A DNA stretch of 64,000 bases from Phoebastria nigripes (lineage: Eukaryota > Chordata > Aves > Procellariiformes > Diomedeidae): NCBI GenBank assembly GCA_035582835.1, contig JAYKAV010003365.1, positions 789,623 through 853,622 of the forward strand. Reading direction: 5' to 3'. The notes beneath the pieces were generated by a model. The model made no database searches and had not been told where the DNA came from. It saw nothing but the letters and a program-made list of their open reading frames with translations. How positions within the stretch are numbered: the stretch's first letter is position 1; every line of letters begins with the position of its first letter. Positions 9,011 to 22,146 of this stretch are shown here, piece by piece. The translations under genes and the position numbers were made by a program.

Positions 9011-12000
9011 CTGAGAAAGGCAGAACATTGCTAACTGGATTTTTCCTTCCAGCTTCTTTTTCTGTGTTTTGTATTAGTAACTGCTTGGAAGGACGCACCC
9101 TCCAAGTGCTTTCCTTTTGATCTCGAAGACCATATTTACCAGATATGTAGCGCTGGAACTCGTAGTCTGGAACCTCTGTCTCTTACTGAAAAGCAGCAGG
9201 TGGGCTTGGGAGGACTTTAAGTACCTCCTTGTTTTCTTAGGCCTACAGCTCTAGTGGATAAATGTAACAGAATGTCATCGTTTGCACAGAGGGCTGTATG
9301 GCACATAACAAGAGAGGGGTCATGTCAGCAGCCAAATATATATCCTCTCGTATTATAACCTTTGGGCACTGCCTGTGACCTAGGCTTGCTTGGCAGGGGA
9401 CATGGAATGGAATACCCTTACCTTTCCAAATCCCGGCAAAATACTTGTATGGATTTAAATTTAATGAGCATCCAGAAAGGATGGGAAGGCTTCTCGTCAC
9501 AGCCAGAGCAGGCATCCTGTCCTCTTCCTCCGCCACAGTGTGTGTGACAAATAAAGCCTCTGCCAGGAGAGGAGGTAGTAGTTCCCCTGTGTATGTCCAT
9601 AAAGGATAAATTAGGAGTTACTTTTCTGTTTCATTGCTAGATTTTTCACACAATAGAGTTCACTATCTCTTTGCTTTGTGTATGCACCATGCCTGAGCTC
9701 TGTGGTGCATGCTCGTTAAGAGTAGTAGGAGTGAAACTCAAATGTGTTCCTTGCTCTCGAATGGCTTATCCTGATGACTCTGGTATTACAGGAGACTGGC
9801 TAACTTCCCAAATCTTTAATCTGCTTTTGGTGTAATCTTTGATAAATTACNTCATAACTTTGTCTTCAGTCTTTTTAGCCTTCCTGCACAACAGAAGTAA
9901 CTTTCTTTAGTGAACTTTGAAATCTGTAGCTAGGCAGATCTGTTAGGTTGTGGGATTTTTTTTGTCCAAGTTTGACTGTGCATGATAATGATGTTCCCCC
10001 TTGATGCTTACTGTTGGTCAGTCACCATGGAAAGGTGTCTTAGATTAAATTTATAGTCTGTTCAAGCCTACAAATTTCAATACAGTATCATCACTGGTGG
10101 TGGTGAATCTGATCCATCTGGAAGCTGACTAGTCTCCTTGCGGAATGCCAATACCCAAATCGTTTTCTGTTTCCCATAGTACTCTTATGTAAAGTGAATG
10201 AAAACATCCTTTTTTTGTGAGTTCACTTCAGAGCAAAAGTATGTTGTGTCTCTTCCAGCCATTAGGTGGAATGGGTTTAATTATGTATTGTAGGGTGCTC
10301 CCTTCAAAAGCCACATGTCACTCTGCCAGATTGCTAGTTTAGAAAACATTTGTCTGTTAGGGTTTTTTTTTGTGGTGTTCAGATACTCTTGCCCTTCTCA
10401 ATATTGGGAGAGATACTGAAGTAATGACATGATGCACTTAAATGATTAGTCTTATTTACAGCTTCTGCTAGCCTACAAAAAGAACTATACCTGCACAATA
10501 TTTATTGTAAACATGTTCTGATGATGGGTCTGTATCACATGTGTGTGGCGAGGCTGGCTGGAGAAGTTAAGGGAGAAGACTTAATCTTGACATGTCAGGG
10601 AATGTTCTGAGCAGGGGTATGAACATATTTTTTTAAAAACTTAAGTTGTCAATAGTCCTTAGATTGCCTTGACTGACTCCTCCCTCCTTCAGCCTACTTG
10701 CCTCCTTTCTGAAGGCTTCATTCTGTTTGTTGAGAGAGACGAAGGGAATTTTTCTTTTGTTGAGCTTGTCAGCTACAGAATTGCCTGACCCTGAGAATGT
10801 CTTTGGTTGGAATAAAGAGTTGCTTGAAAACAGTGGAAGTTCTCAAAGTGATGTAAAGTAGGATATCTGGGTCACTTCAAATGCTGTTTTCTGTGTTTGG
10901 AGCCTTTCCATAATTTTCCATGCTAGCTGTATGCCATTCTTCTTGCACAGAAATGAGCTTTGCTTGGTCAACTTCTTATAATTGTTTGGGATAACTTGAT
11001 CTGTAAATTTATGGGTTTATGTGATTCTGCTGAATTGATTTTTCAGGACATCATAACATTTTCAGAAGAAGTGAGGAGGGAAGCACACATTTGATAATAT
11101 TGGCTTGGTTGATTTTTATTTTTTGACTGCATTGAAATGCTTTAAACTGAAGAAATCGAACACAAACATTTCCTCATCTCTTATTATTTACTAATGAGGT
11201 AAGCAACTGTAGGGTGTGCATTGGTGGATTACATAAAAAAAGGTTTGTTTCCTGATTTTTTTCATAGGAGCTAATATCTAGAGATCTGTAGAAATGAGAA
11301 ATGCTTCAGCTTGAATGCATTTTGTAAATAACAGCATCTGTTCTCCTGATCTAGCAGTTGCTAAGTCACACGAGCTCTGTTTTAGATTTCACCCCCCACC
11401 CCCTTCTGCTTCTCTTTTGAGAGGTAATTCTAGAAGGTGGCTGCTCTTTTAACCTCAGAGCTGGAGATGATCCCTTCCAGTCTACACTCATGTATTCTAG
11501 TGTCAACTTAGTCCTTTATCTTAAATTATTTTTCTCACACTGATACTAATGGTGTATGGGTAGCAGTGATCCTTCCCCTCTCTGTGTTGATTTTGCTAAA
11601 AGTTCTGCTCTGCTTTAAGTTGCCAAAAAGCCAACTTATTTCTATTTAAAAAAAACCAAAACTTATAATTTGTTTTCCCCATTTGGTATGTAAATAACAG
11701 TCTTCCTTTTGGGGTGTTGGCATGTATTTGGATCCGTTTTGCTCACATACAGAGAAATCTTATGCATCTTGAGGAGATGTTCAATCAAAGTGAAAAGCAC
11801 TAAGAATTGGGAAAGGTTTAGAAATTAGCATATGATATGAAAGTATTAAGTAAAAAAAAAATGTATGGACTCCTAGGTTATGTAAAATAATGCGTCTTCC
11901 ATTAGCTTGACCAAAGTACATTGTTTAAAAGAAAATTACATTGTCTCTCCGTGACAAGTGCAAAGTGAGCATTGAAGAAATACTTGCTGTTTTGTCATCT

Positions 12001-12201
12001 TACTCTGAATTTTTCTTCAGGTCAGGTTTTCTCCTTTTAAAATAACCATAGTGGAAAAGTACTGAATATACCATTGTGGGACAGAAAAATAGTTTTGAAA
12101 GCTTGAGTATATTTTCCTGTGGATACTGAGTGTTTAAATTTCCAAAAATATGGTTTGCTGTCAGTATGGTTTTCTATTCCAGTAAGTTGTTTACAGTTTA
12201 A

Positions 12202-12219
12202 GGGGTGGGGGTGGGGGGG
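12202..12219 (+). repeat. G-rich tract, possible G-quadruplex
   Basis: Runs of 4, 5 and 7 G separated by single T; the 7-G run can supply two tetrads' worth, so a quadruplex is possible on the + strand. Confidence 0.5.
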
Positions 12220-12991
12220 AAGCTTAGCTCTCTCTCCAGAAATCAAGTGAAACATGGAAATCTTCACTTGGACCTACATACATGAATTAAATCCAAAAAG
12301 TTAAGTGGTGGTTTTTCTCTTGTTTACCACTTTCTTGATGTTTCCAATGACTCTTACTTTATTTTTTTTCTTTGTGTTTTCTTCTGGAAAGCTTAGGTTA
12401 GTTTGCTGCCAAAAATTGGGTTGGGAAGGTGAACTGGTTTAGTTCTATTTAAACCTAGTAAACAATTAACCATTTTCCTTACTCCAGCTTTATGTAGAAA
12501 CCAAACTTGTTCTTTCAAGTCACTTTGGGTCAAAAGTATCACCCAGTGTTGTGTCCTAGTGCCTGAATATTACCGCAAAATACATTGGTATTTTAAAAAT
12601 AGAGGTGATGCTAGAACGCCTACTGCTACTTATGTCATGTAATCGGATGCAAGTCTTCCTTCTATGCAGCTACAAGAACTTACTTTCAATCCAGGCATTG
12701 TGCTAAAGGAAAGCACAGTGCTTCTGAAATGTGGTTGTTTTTTACTTAAAGTAATTAGAAATTGTAACTTTTCTTCACTTTTCTATGCTTTCTGGAGTCA
12801 GCAATAAGATTTTCTCAGTTGCAGGTGTTTCCTGGCAAGTCCTTTGTCTACCTAAATATCTGACTGGCTCTGTGAGCTTAAGTTTTGAGACTCAAGGTGT
12901 AATAACCTCTTAGTTAAATTTTCCTCCCTGGGATATTCTTGCTTGCTATTGAATTGTTTTTAAACAGTTGTTCTTACAAAATAGGTATTTT

Positions 12992-13010
12992 AGTTAAGGA
13001 TTCCTTAACT
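12992..13010. repeat. 19-nt perfect palindrome
   Basis: AGTTAAGGA and TCCTTAACT are exact reverse complements around a single T. Short, possibly chance in AT-rich DNA. Confidence 0.8.
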
Positions 13011-16000
13011 CCTAGAGATAAACATGGAATAATATGATATTTGCTCAAAGGAGGAACAAACTTGAAAATGGAAACTTGTTTAAAGGTCTAAAACCTTTCC
13101 TGTGCCTGTTTTTGTGTGTGGTTTTTTTTTTTTTTTTTTTCTTTCTCTTTTTCCTCTGAAGGAGGAAGGGAACCTCTTTTCTGAAAGGTTTTTTTTCCAT
13201 TGCAGCTTGTTGCTGAGCCTCCACTGCTTCTGGTGTTTTGGTGAAACAAAACTTTTAGCTTTAAAATGCAGCCTGTTTGCCAACAGCACATTCCATTCAG
13301 ATTAAACTGTTTATTTGGACTTTCCATTTATTTAAATTTTAGTTCTAATCTAAATTTGCACTGATTTCCATGTAGAAGAAAGACTGAAGAGAGGAAAAAG
13401 CTTTTCTTAAACTTTCTATTTCTCTGAATTCCCAATCAATGCTTAGTGCAAACTTATGTCTGTTTCACAGTACTAAATAATTGGCAGCAGCTATGCACTT
13501 AACGTTTTCTGGAGCTCATCATGTTATGAAGATAAGTCCTTATCAGGACAAGATTGTTTTCGATATTTGCCGTGACTTCATATGTGTCTATTCGGTCCTT
13601 CCCGCTTGTGTTACAGAAAAGGTTTTGGAAGCATTGTCACTTTACCTAGATTACTTTTTTTTTTAACAGGTATGTTTATAACAGTTGCTTATATTTACCT
13701 AGAAATTAATGTATAAATAGTGTTCTGTAAGAGAAGCTTAATTCTGACATTTTTATTGCTACTGTTCTGTTCCAAGACACAGGAAAAGAAGCCAAATGGA
13801 AATGTTTTTGTCTGGCTTTTAGAAGGCATATTGGTATCTTGGCTTCTAGTGTTCTGCTTTTCTCACTATTGAGAACATGGCAACTCTTCAGAAGAGAGGA
13901 GCATGTGTAAATTGGGGAGGTCAAATGTTCTCTTTCTTTCATTACTTGGTGTCAGGTCTTTCTGTTAAAGGATTCAAGTTTTTGGGTGAGGTTTCACTAC
14001 GAATGAAAGCTGTTTTTTAACGCAGAAGATACTTTTTGTATTGCACAATGTTAAATATCTTGAAATTTTAGATTCTAAAGGTAGTAGTTAACTCTTTATA
14101 GCTTATGCATTAAGCGAATACCCGATCCTGAAGCATGGAATATTTTGTGGTTTTTTCCTACTTTTTAGAGTTAGCTAGCACGTTTGTTCGCACTGGTAAA
14201 AGAGACTTGGGGGAAGTACAGTCTTCATACACTCTGACNTCAGGGTGCAAAACATTACTGCTAAGGGCAGTGGAAAATATGGCTGCTTCATGGTATTTCC
14301 AGTGCAAAAATTAATTTTATAGTGATAAGCCATGGTGTGCATCCCATGTATGTGGCTTACACCTATGTTCCTCCTCTCAGAGCCGGAGGTCTGCATTAGA
14401 GGGTTCAGCAGTGCAATGTGTGCCACAGATTTGCATGTTTTGGGAGAGGTACAATTTCTGTATCTCAGATCTTCTGGGGTAGGGTAGCCACGTGGCTCAA
14501 AAGTAGTTTCCAGTAGTAATAAATCTTCATGCATGTGCATAAAAACATGCTAAGATGATTAAGAAGATTCTTCTGAAAACCTCATGTGGAAACTGAATGA
14601 CTTGCTGTTCCCTCAAAAAATAGTTGCTAAAAAAATACTTGGGAAGATGTCCAGAGGTTAAAAAAACCAAAACACTTTACAAAGAATAAATTCAGATTAT
14701 AATACCATCTTCTAAACCAGTTCTTGGTGGGATTGGGAAACTGAGGATTTCTCTAGATGTACACTCACAAATAGTCTGTTTAAAGATGACTTCAGGAATA
14801 AACATGTCTTCTGAGATATAATATCAGATTTTATGCAGGGGGCAGACCAGATGAAGGAATTGTTCTGTCTTAAGAAGTAACTTACATATGAAACAAGGCA
14901 AGAAGTCCTTCCTTCCAGTTAGTGTGTTCAGTCAGGAAGGAAAGATTCTTGGATTTTAATTTTTAATGTTGATAGACTTCCAAATAGATCTGTAGTGACA
15001 TATGTACATCAGTAACAGTGTTATTTAAATAAACAGAAATGGCATGAAGGTCAAATACTGGTCAAAGATACAATTTTTTTCCTCAGAAAACTTAATAGTT
15101 AACTGTAGATGAAAAATTTACTTTAACTGTAGACTCGCATGACTATGGAGGAAGAATTTGGACAAAATGGGCCTTTGAAGTGGACTGTTCAGTGTCCACA
15201 CCCCAGGAATAAGACTTGAACTTTTTCATGTTGGTTCAGACAGACAGCTCATCTCAGTTCAGCTCATCAGAAATTTCTGAGAGTCCTTGTAAATGCTTAT
15301 TATACAACCTGAGAAGGTTTCTCTGAAGTAAATGGGCAAGATGTAGACATATCCCCAAATCTTTGTAACATTTCATCTTAATTTCAGGACTAAATGGTGT
15401 GCTATCTGGGGACTGTTTGGGACCTTTGTTATTCTGAGCAGGTTACCTAGATGCCTCAGTGCTTACCTCTTCTTGATAAACCAGACTAATTCTGCAAATC
15501 CATCAATGCAGCAATAACCAACTTTTCAGTGCCAGCCCCATTTAACCCTAGTTTGTAATGGCCTGTTTCAGTTGGCAGTTGTAACTGCATTTGCACTTTA
15601 TTCAGGGATGCTGGCGTAGGAGGGCCAAAGCAGTATGTTTCAGTGAAAGTCTACTACCTTGTGCTGAACATAGNGCTTTGGTGCAAACTTATGCCAGGTC
15701 ATCCTTTGCTAATATAACCTGTCCGGTTCTGTCTTGTGTGATGAAGTCTGGTCTGTATGTGGAGATTCTGCAGTAGCAATACTTTGCATCTCTTATTTCC
15801 TATTCGCACACAGAAGTTGGCAGAAAGATGCCTTGGTTGGGAGATCAAGTGGGCCAGATGCCAGAGTGGTAATCTGATAGAGTGACCTTCGCTGTGTTCT
15901 CCCGGTCTTTCATGCAGTAGCTGTNCAGCCAAAGCAGAAATCTGTCTGGCCATGCTGGTACTTGGCACTGTCTGGAATGGCTTAAAACTTGTCTCAGTGC

Positions 16001-18076
16001 ACTTGCTAAGTTGCTTGTTATTGTGGAGGGATGGGCTAGAGAGAAAGATATTCTTTCTTCTGCATTACTACAAAACATTTTCTAGATTTGCCAAGTAAAT
16101 ATGCTGTGAGTTAGCCCCTTAGATGTAACAGTCTCACCTTGGTTGCACTAGTGCTGAACTGAGTGGAACTATATAGGGTCAAGCATAGGGTTTCATAGCG
16201 GCCTTTGCCATAGAGGTGGCTTGCTGTCTAGAGCTGGGCAAATTTGGAACCAAGACAGATCCTCTGTCACTTGCTGATGGTGAAAGTAGTTCATTTGATG
16301 CCAGTTCTGTTAGGACACTAACTGGGTATGCTATCATTTTTCCAAAAGACTATGTACTTGAATTATATTACAAAAACCTCAGATTTTTTTCTTTATACAT
16401 AGTTGGTTTAGGCAGCTATAAGGAGATACCTTCTTGATTCTGTAACAGAAACAAACATACAATTCTGTATCATCATGTGAGTGTTTTCATAACTTCAGCA
16501 GAAAAATGAATACTAATCTTTAAATATTTCCTCTATATAATACTTGAATATTTGTTTACAAATAACAGAGTAGACAATCCAACTAGGTAGGACTTGTAAA
16601 AAGCATCGAGTTCCTTTATTGTCCAAAACTTCCAAGAAATGTAAATGGAAATCAAATTGGAAAGAGCATGTGCTGTTGTTATTAAGTATATACAATATGG
16701 TAAGAGGCAGGCAATCTAACAAAGAACTAACTCTAAATCCTTAAGCCAAGCATTATTTATTTCATTTTGAAATAGCATGGAGGGATTTTACTAGGGATAA
16801 AATTATGCAAAATATCTTCTCCTTCTGTAAGTAACAGAAGCCAGGGATAACATAATTTAATAGCCTCATTTGAGACATGATTCCTTTATCTGGTGCAACA
16901 GTAGATTCTGATGCTCACTGAAATCAAGCACTCCATCTCTTAGAGATTAAGACGGTCTTAATGTGGATAATACAATCTGTAAACTACTTTCTCTTCAAAA
17001 TGAGTCATACCTCTTATGTAGTTTGTGCTTCTGAATATTGAGCTCTGTTTGGGAAGTACTGAACCCTGAAACTTAGAGATGGCAAGGGGAAGCTTGTTCT
17101 AAGAAGTTACTGGAATTCTTAACAACTCTGAAGGTTAGAATGAATAAAGAATTGAACCAGCATGCTGTATAATATTCTGCTGCAACAATCTGATGATTAT
17201 AAGCAAACATAGAAGAGAAACAGCTATTATGTCCTTGTGGTAGTTGCTTTCCTTCACTTAATTAGATAGGATAATGACTCTTCACAGAGTATGCTCTGAG
17301 TTGGAAATCCAGAGTCATCTGCAGGAGAGTATCCTAAAGGGGATATTGTCCTTATTGAAGCAAATTATAATGCTCTAGAAATGTCTTACAACAATCTTTT
17401 TTATTTCTCTCTTGTAGTGGAAATCAGTCTAGGAAATGTGTGGGGCAGGTTGTTTAATAAAGAATGAATTTCCCGCCCCCCCCCTTGGCTCTGTATTTCA
17501 ACTAGTTCTTTGGTGTGTTTTTAGAGAGTGAAGTTTAGAATTTGCTAGGATATCAGTGTTTGCTTGGTTGTTTCAAAGATGATTGGTGTATCAAAATAAA
17601 AACTTTTTGTGAAAATGTACTGCTTTTGACAAAATGCTTGCAGGGGAAGGCTTCCTCAGTAATGAGTGAAAGTCCCATGAAGACTAGAAAGAAAAATAGT
17701 CTTATAATAGCCAAAAACTATGAGCATGAAGGTCTAACATTCCAGTCTGTTCTTTGCCCCTCTCTGATCAGTGGCTTGAGAGGGCAGTTGAATAGACAAA
17801 GTAGATCTTCTCAAGCAATAGAAATGCGTGTTTTTCTTCAAAGGAGTAAATATCAGAGCATTTGTCTTGGATGTACGAGTATCCCATTCAAGCATGAGTG
17901 GGATCTGGACTGAACTGGAATTTGAAACCTGGTCTGCCTCATCTCAAATAAGAGACCTAACTTGGTCCTGGAGGTCTTGTTTATTGACAAGATGTCACAT
18001 GGAGAAATAAGTACCTGAAGTCTTAAAACTTCCTCAAGTTAGGAAAAAATACCTGTTGTCCAGCTGCTGTGAAATT

Positions 18077-18545
18077 ATAGAATCATAGAATAGTTTGGGT
18101 TGGAAGGGACCTTTCAAGGTCATCTACTCCAAACCCCCTGCTGTGGGCAGGGACAATCTTCAACTAGATCAGGTTGCTCAGAGCCCCGTCCAACCTGACC
18201 TTGAATGTTTCCAGGGATGGGGCATCTACCACCTCCCTGGGCAACCTGTTCCAGTATTTCACCACCATCATTGTAAAAAATTTCTTCCTTATATCTAGTC
18301 TAAATCTACCCTCTTCTAGTTTAAAACCATTCCCCCTTGTCCTGTCACAGCAGGCCCTCCTAAAAAGTTTGCCGCCATCTTTCTTATAAGCCCCCTTTAA
18401 GTACTGATAGGCTGCAATAAGGTCTCTTCGAAGCCTTCTCTTCTCCAGGCTGAATAACCCCAACTCTCTCAGCCTTTCTTCATAGGAGAGGCNTTCCATC
18501 CCTCTGATAATTTTTGTGGCCCTTGATCGTTTTTGTGGCCCTGCT
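18077..18545 (-). mobile_element. CR1 LINE fragment, 3' end, fairly young
   Basis: Begins with ATAGAATCATAGAATAG, the reverse complement of the CR1 octamer tail, followed by the conserved GGTTGGAAGGGACCT block. The minus strand carries an ORF2 C-terminal frame at 18164-18499 ([20 protein letters not shown], then DRTRGNG, then [13 protein letters not shown]). The frame is open over 111 codons, so it is younger than the copies at 7840 and 43147. The 5'-truncated end carries a short tandem duplication of TTTTTGTGGCCCT (18511-18523 and 18530-18542). Confidence 0.95.
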
Positions 18546-21015
18546 ATGGTAAAAATTCAAAATTAATTTGCCTCAGTGCAAAAGTGCTTTATATTAAAGC
18601 CAAAGCGGTGAGGAAGTTTCTAAGGCCCTCTGAGGTGGGGTGAAGGATTTTACCCAACTAAGTAGTTGTAATACAGTTTTTAGATTAATGAGGTGAGCTG
18701 AACAACGATTTTGGTGAAGATTGAAACATGCTAAAATAATTTTGCCAATCATAATATTCAGTATTTATCTCCTGTTTCTTTTTTTAGAACACTTCTAAAT
18801 ACGTTAACTTCAGAAAACTAGGATGAAGTACATGTTTATATGGCTTGTTTAAAGTTCAGCTACTGGGATTTTTTTTTTTGGAGAGGGAAAAAAAATATGT
18901 TGTGCTACAGAAATAGGTCAGAATTTTCTGGTACCTCAAAGGGCAAAGCATTTTTTCTTTATTCAGATGAAAGGTTTGTATCACTATGTCCCTTATTATG
19001 ATATTAAACAAATCTGTTTAATTAGAAGATTGTTGTGGATGGCTTTTTGTTTTTTGGTTTTTTTTTTTCCTGAAGATTTTAATTGTGAACTGGAGCATTT
19101 GTTGCCTTAGCAGTAGTATTTTGGCCACCTACTGTCACATTTGCAGTGGGAACTGTTTACTGAGGGTAGTTACATTATTACCGTCTGATCAAAGAATTAT
19201 GGATGAAAAATAAACCAGCAAGTACTTCATTAAAAATGTTGTGTACAACACACAATTTTGACATTATCCTGAAAAAAATCACAACTGCTTAAATTTATTA
19301 CTGGCAGCAGCCCTGAATTAACAGGACTGCTCATGTGTGGTAAAGTGAAGCATACGCGTGTTTACAGGATTGAGGCTGTGTGCTGGTTAGTTTGTCCAAA
19401 AGCATCTTGATACCTTGCTGCAGGATTCCACTTCAAAACATTATTAGTACTTCCTTTTATTATGAACAATTTTGTGTTTCCTCTTACAGGTTTCAGGTTT
19501 GTAATTACTGTGCCAAGCTGACAGTCAGGGTTGTCTCTTAATCTGAGAAATTACAATGTGAGTAGAGAGATGCAGGAAGGAGGTTTTAGATGTGCCATAC
19601 TGAGCCTGGAAGCACAGTATTTGTGTGGTGGTGTACCTTTTAGCAGGGCCTAGGAGGTTAAATGTAATGTCATAATGAATGCAGCTGCAGTGTTTTCAGG
19701 ACCAAATTGGCTCACTGATTGTGGGCCACCAGGTGTGCCAGTTACCATAGCAGTAAATAGATAAAGTCCATGCCAGTGCTTACAGTTAAATTAGCTTAAG
19801 CAAACTCTTGCTCACTTGAGCATGCTTCACAGAATTCCAAGTGGAAAGGGTTTGATAGCAGGTAGCAGTCTTGAGATGACAACCTGCTACAGTTCAGCTC
19901 TGCCAGGCTTCTTGGAGACAGGAATAGCAGTTTTTTAGATCCCTAGCTGTACTGGAGCAAACCATTTTCTTTGGATAGTATCCATATCCTTTTGTTTCTT
20001 ACATAGGTTTGTTTTAACGTGTAGGTGATCTAAATGAACTGAAGCTGATGCACTCACTGCAGATAGATATAATAAATTTGAAGGAACACTTGGGGGAGAC
20101 TTCATGTCTCATGTTTTATTTCCAGTTTTTGATTTCTTTGAAGTAATGTGAATGACTGTGGCTTGAGATCTATTATTCTAAAACTCTTGAAAAATGCAAC
20201 TTTTGTCCTTAACTTATTGTCTTGTGCTATTTCTGGTTACAGAATAGTAACCTGAAAGCTTCTTGAGATGGGGCATATTTTTAGGTATTTTTTGTGGGTG
20301 ATGATATCTCGCTAGTTTTCTTTAAAAATGATATAATTGTAACTGACTGACTTCTCTACCTAGATATGAAAGCAATGACGAGTGATACAGTTGTGGGAAA
20401 GGGAAAAGAGGAGCATGCATGAATAAGAAGTTTGTGATAGTAGGTGAACCAGATCATTGTAGCACTTATATATTAGTTATGAGTGCTCACCACTATATCC
20501 AAGTTGCATGCCTATTTCTATTTTAATTCCTGATTTTCAGTATCTCAGTTTTATAAGGAACTTATCTTCAACTGAAACTTTCCAAATTTGATCTCTGTAG
20601 TGTTAATCAAGACTTTGCATCAATATGTCTTTAAAAAACAAAACCGAAAGCACATAGAGCAAGAATTCCCACATATTAAAAAAAAAAAAAAAAAACCAAA
20701 AAAAACCAACAACAAAAAACCCTACCCAACTATAGTGACATCTTAATAGTTGAAACAGCTGGGGTCAAAAAGCTGGGTTTGTAAAGGAAATCAGTCTTCT
20801 GAGTATGTATGATGGTGTCTTCTGTTGCTGGCCATGGCATAGACTTTCCCTGATCTAATCAGAAAATACTAGCATAGGTACTAGGAGAAAATAATAGCCA
20901 TAATCAGTCTGTTTTCCTTTTTCTGAAGGATCTAGCAAGAGAGAAAAATGAAATTATCAGAGAACTTANGTGAATAATTCCTAATTTTAATTATGAGCTT
21001 ACCAGTGAAGAATTT
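18546..21015. other. Non-coding, no gene seen
   Basis: Unique AT-rich sequence with T runs near 18871 and 19058 and an 18-A run at 20678-20695 followed by an ACC-rich A tract. No exon, RNA gene or repeat family recognised. Confidence 0.5.
20678..20695. repeat. Poly(A) run
   Basis: Eighteen A followed by a C-interrupted A-rich tract to about 20725. No retrotransposed body was recognised upstream. Confidence 0.9.
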
Positions 21016-22146
21016 TGTGGTGGGTTGACCCTGGCTGGACACCAGGTGCCCAACAAAGCTGCTCTATCACTCCCCTCCTCAGCTNGACAGGGGTAAGAAA
21101 ATATAATGAAAGGCTTGTGGGTCGAGATAAGGACAGGGAGAGATCATTCACCAATTACCATCATGGGCAGAACAGACTTGGGGAAATTTAGTTTATTACC
21201 AATCAAATCAGAGTAGGGTAATGAGAAAGAAACCAAATCTTAAAAACACCTTCCTCCCACCCCTCCCTTCTTCCTGGGCTTAACTTCACTCCTGATTTTC
21301 TCTACCTCCTCCCCCCCAGCAGCGCAGGGGGATGGGGAATGGGGGTTGTGGTCAGTTCATCACATGTTGTCTCTGCCGCTCCTTCCTCCTCAGCAGGAGG
21401 ACTCCTCACACTCTTCCCCTGCTCCAGCATGGGGTCCCTCCCACGGCAGACAGTCCTCCATGAACTGCTCCAATGTGAGTCCTTCCCACAGGCTGCAGTT
21501 CTTCACGAACTGCTCCAGCATGGGTCCCTTCCACAGGGTGTGGTCCTTCAGGAGCAAACTGCTCCAGTGTGGATCCCCCATGGGGTCACAAGTCCTGCCA
21601 GCAAACCTGCTCCAGCATGGGCTCCTCTCCCCATGGGTCTACAGGTCCTGCCAGGAGCCTGCTCCAGCGTGGGCTTCCCACAGGGTCACAGCCTCCTTCA
21701 GGCGCATCCACCTGCTCTGGCGTGGGGTCCTCCATGGGCTGCAGGTGGATATCTGCTCCACCATGGACCTCCATGGGCTGCAGAGGGACAGCCTGCCTCA
21801 CCATGGTCTTCACCAGAGGCTGCAGGGGAATCTCTGCTCCAGTGCCTGGAGCACCTCCTCCCCCTCCTTCTTCACTGACCTTGGTGTCTGCAGAGTTGTT
21901 TCTCTCACATATTCTCAGTCCTCTCTCTGGCTGCAATTGCTGTTGTGCAGTTTTTTCCCCCTTTCTTAAATATGTTATCACAGAGGCTCTACCACTGTCG
22001 CTGATGGACTTGGCCTTGGCTAGCNGCAGGGTCTGTCTTGAAGCCAGCTGGCATTGGCTCTATGGCTATAGGGGAAGCTTCTAGCAGCTTCTCACAGAAA
22101 CCACCCCTGTAGCCCTCCCACTACCAAAACCTTGCCATGCAAACCA
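21016..22146 (-). mobile_element. Solo LTR of an avian ERVL-like endogenous retrovirus
   Basis: About 1.13 kb. The left edge reads TGTGGTGGGTTGACCCTGGC, which on the minus strand is the ...CCACCACA end of a long avian LTR family I recognise from many bird genomes. The right edge on the minus strand begins TGGTTTGCATGGCAAGG, giving TG...CA termini. A polyadenylation signal (GGTAATAAACTAAA on the minus strand) near 21190 fixes the orientation. No retroviral gag, pol or env sequence lies next to it, so it is a solo LTR formed by recombination. No target-site duplication could be confirmed by eye. The middle holds tandem GC-richer units (see separate entry). Confidence 0.85.
21390..21981 (-). other. 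Repeat-bearing open frames within the LTR, sense to the LTR
   Basis: On the LTR sense strand two adjacent open frames (21586-21981, 131 codons; 21390-21581, 63 codons) encode degenerate repeats: LQPMEVHGG/LQPMEDPTPEQV-like units in the first, LWEGLTLEQFMEDC-like units in the second. They arise from a tandem DNA unit of roughly 45-51 nt. The two are separated by a stop or frame break in this copy. No known domain, signal peptide or membrane segment was seen, and no function is assigned. They may be only a by-product of tandem repeats without stops. Confidence 0.45.

Larger units (their letters stand above)
9011..18076. other. Long non-coding stretch, no gene seen
   Basis: About 9 kb of mostly unique sequence. 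Contents noted: a G-rich tract at 12202-12219, a 19-nt palindrome at 12992-13010, a poly(T) run near 13122-13140 and a C run near 17475. Open frames here are below about 125 codons and show no splice context or family motif. No RNA gene was recognised. Confidence 0.5.

Noticed and set aside
21339..22084. Plus-strand frames of 171-207 codons in the LTR
   Set aside because: Antisense to the LTR, overlapping in all three frames, and built from its tandem repeats. No evidence of a gene.
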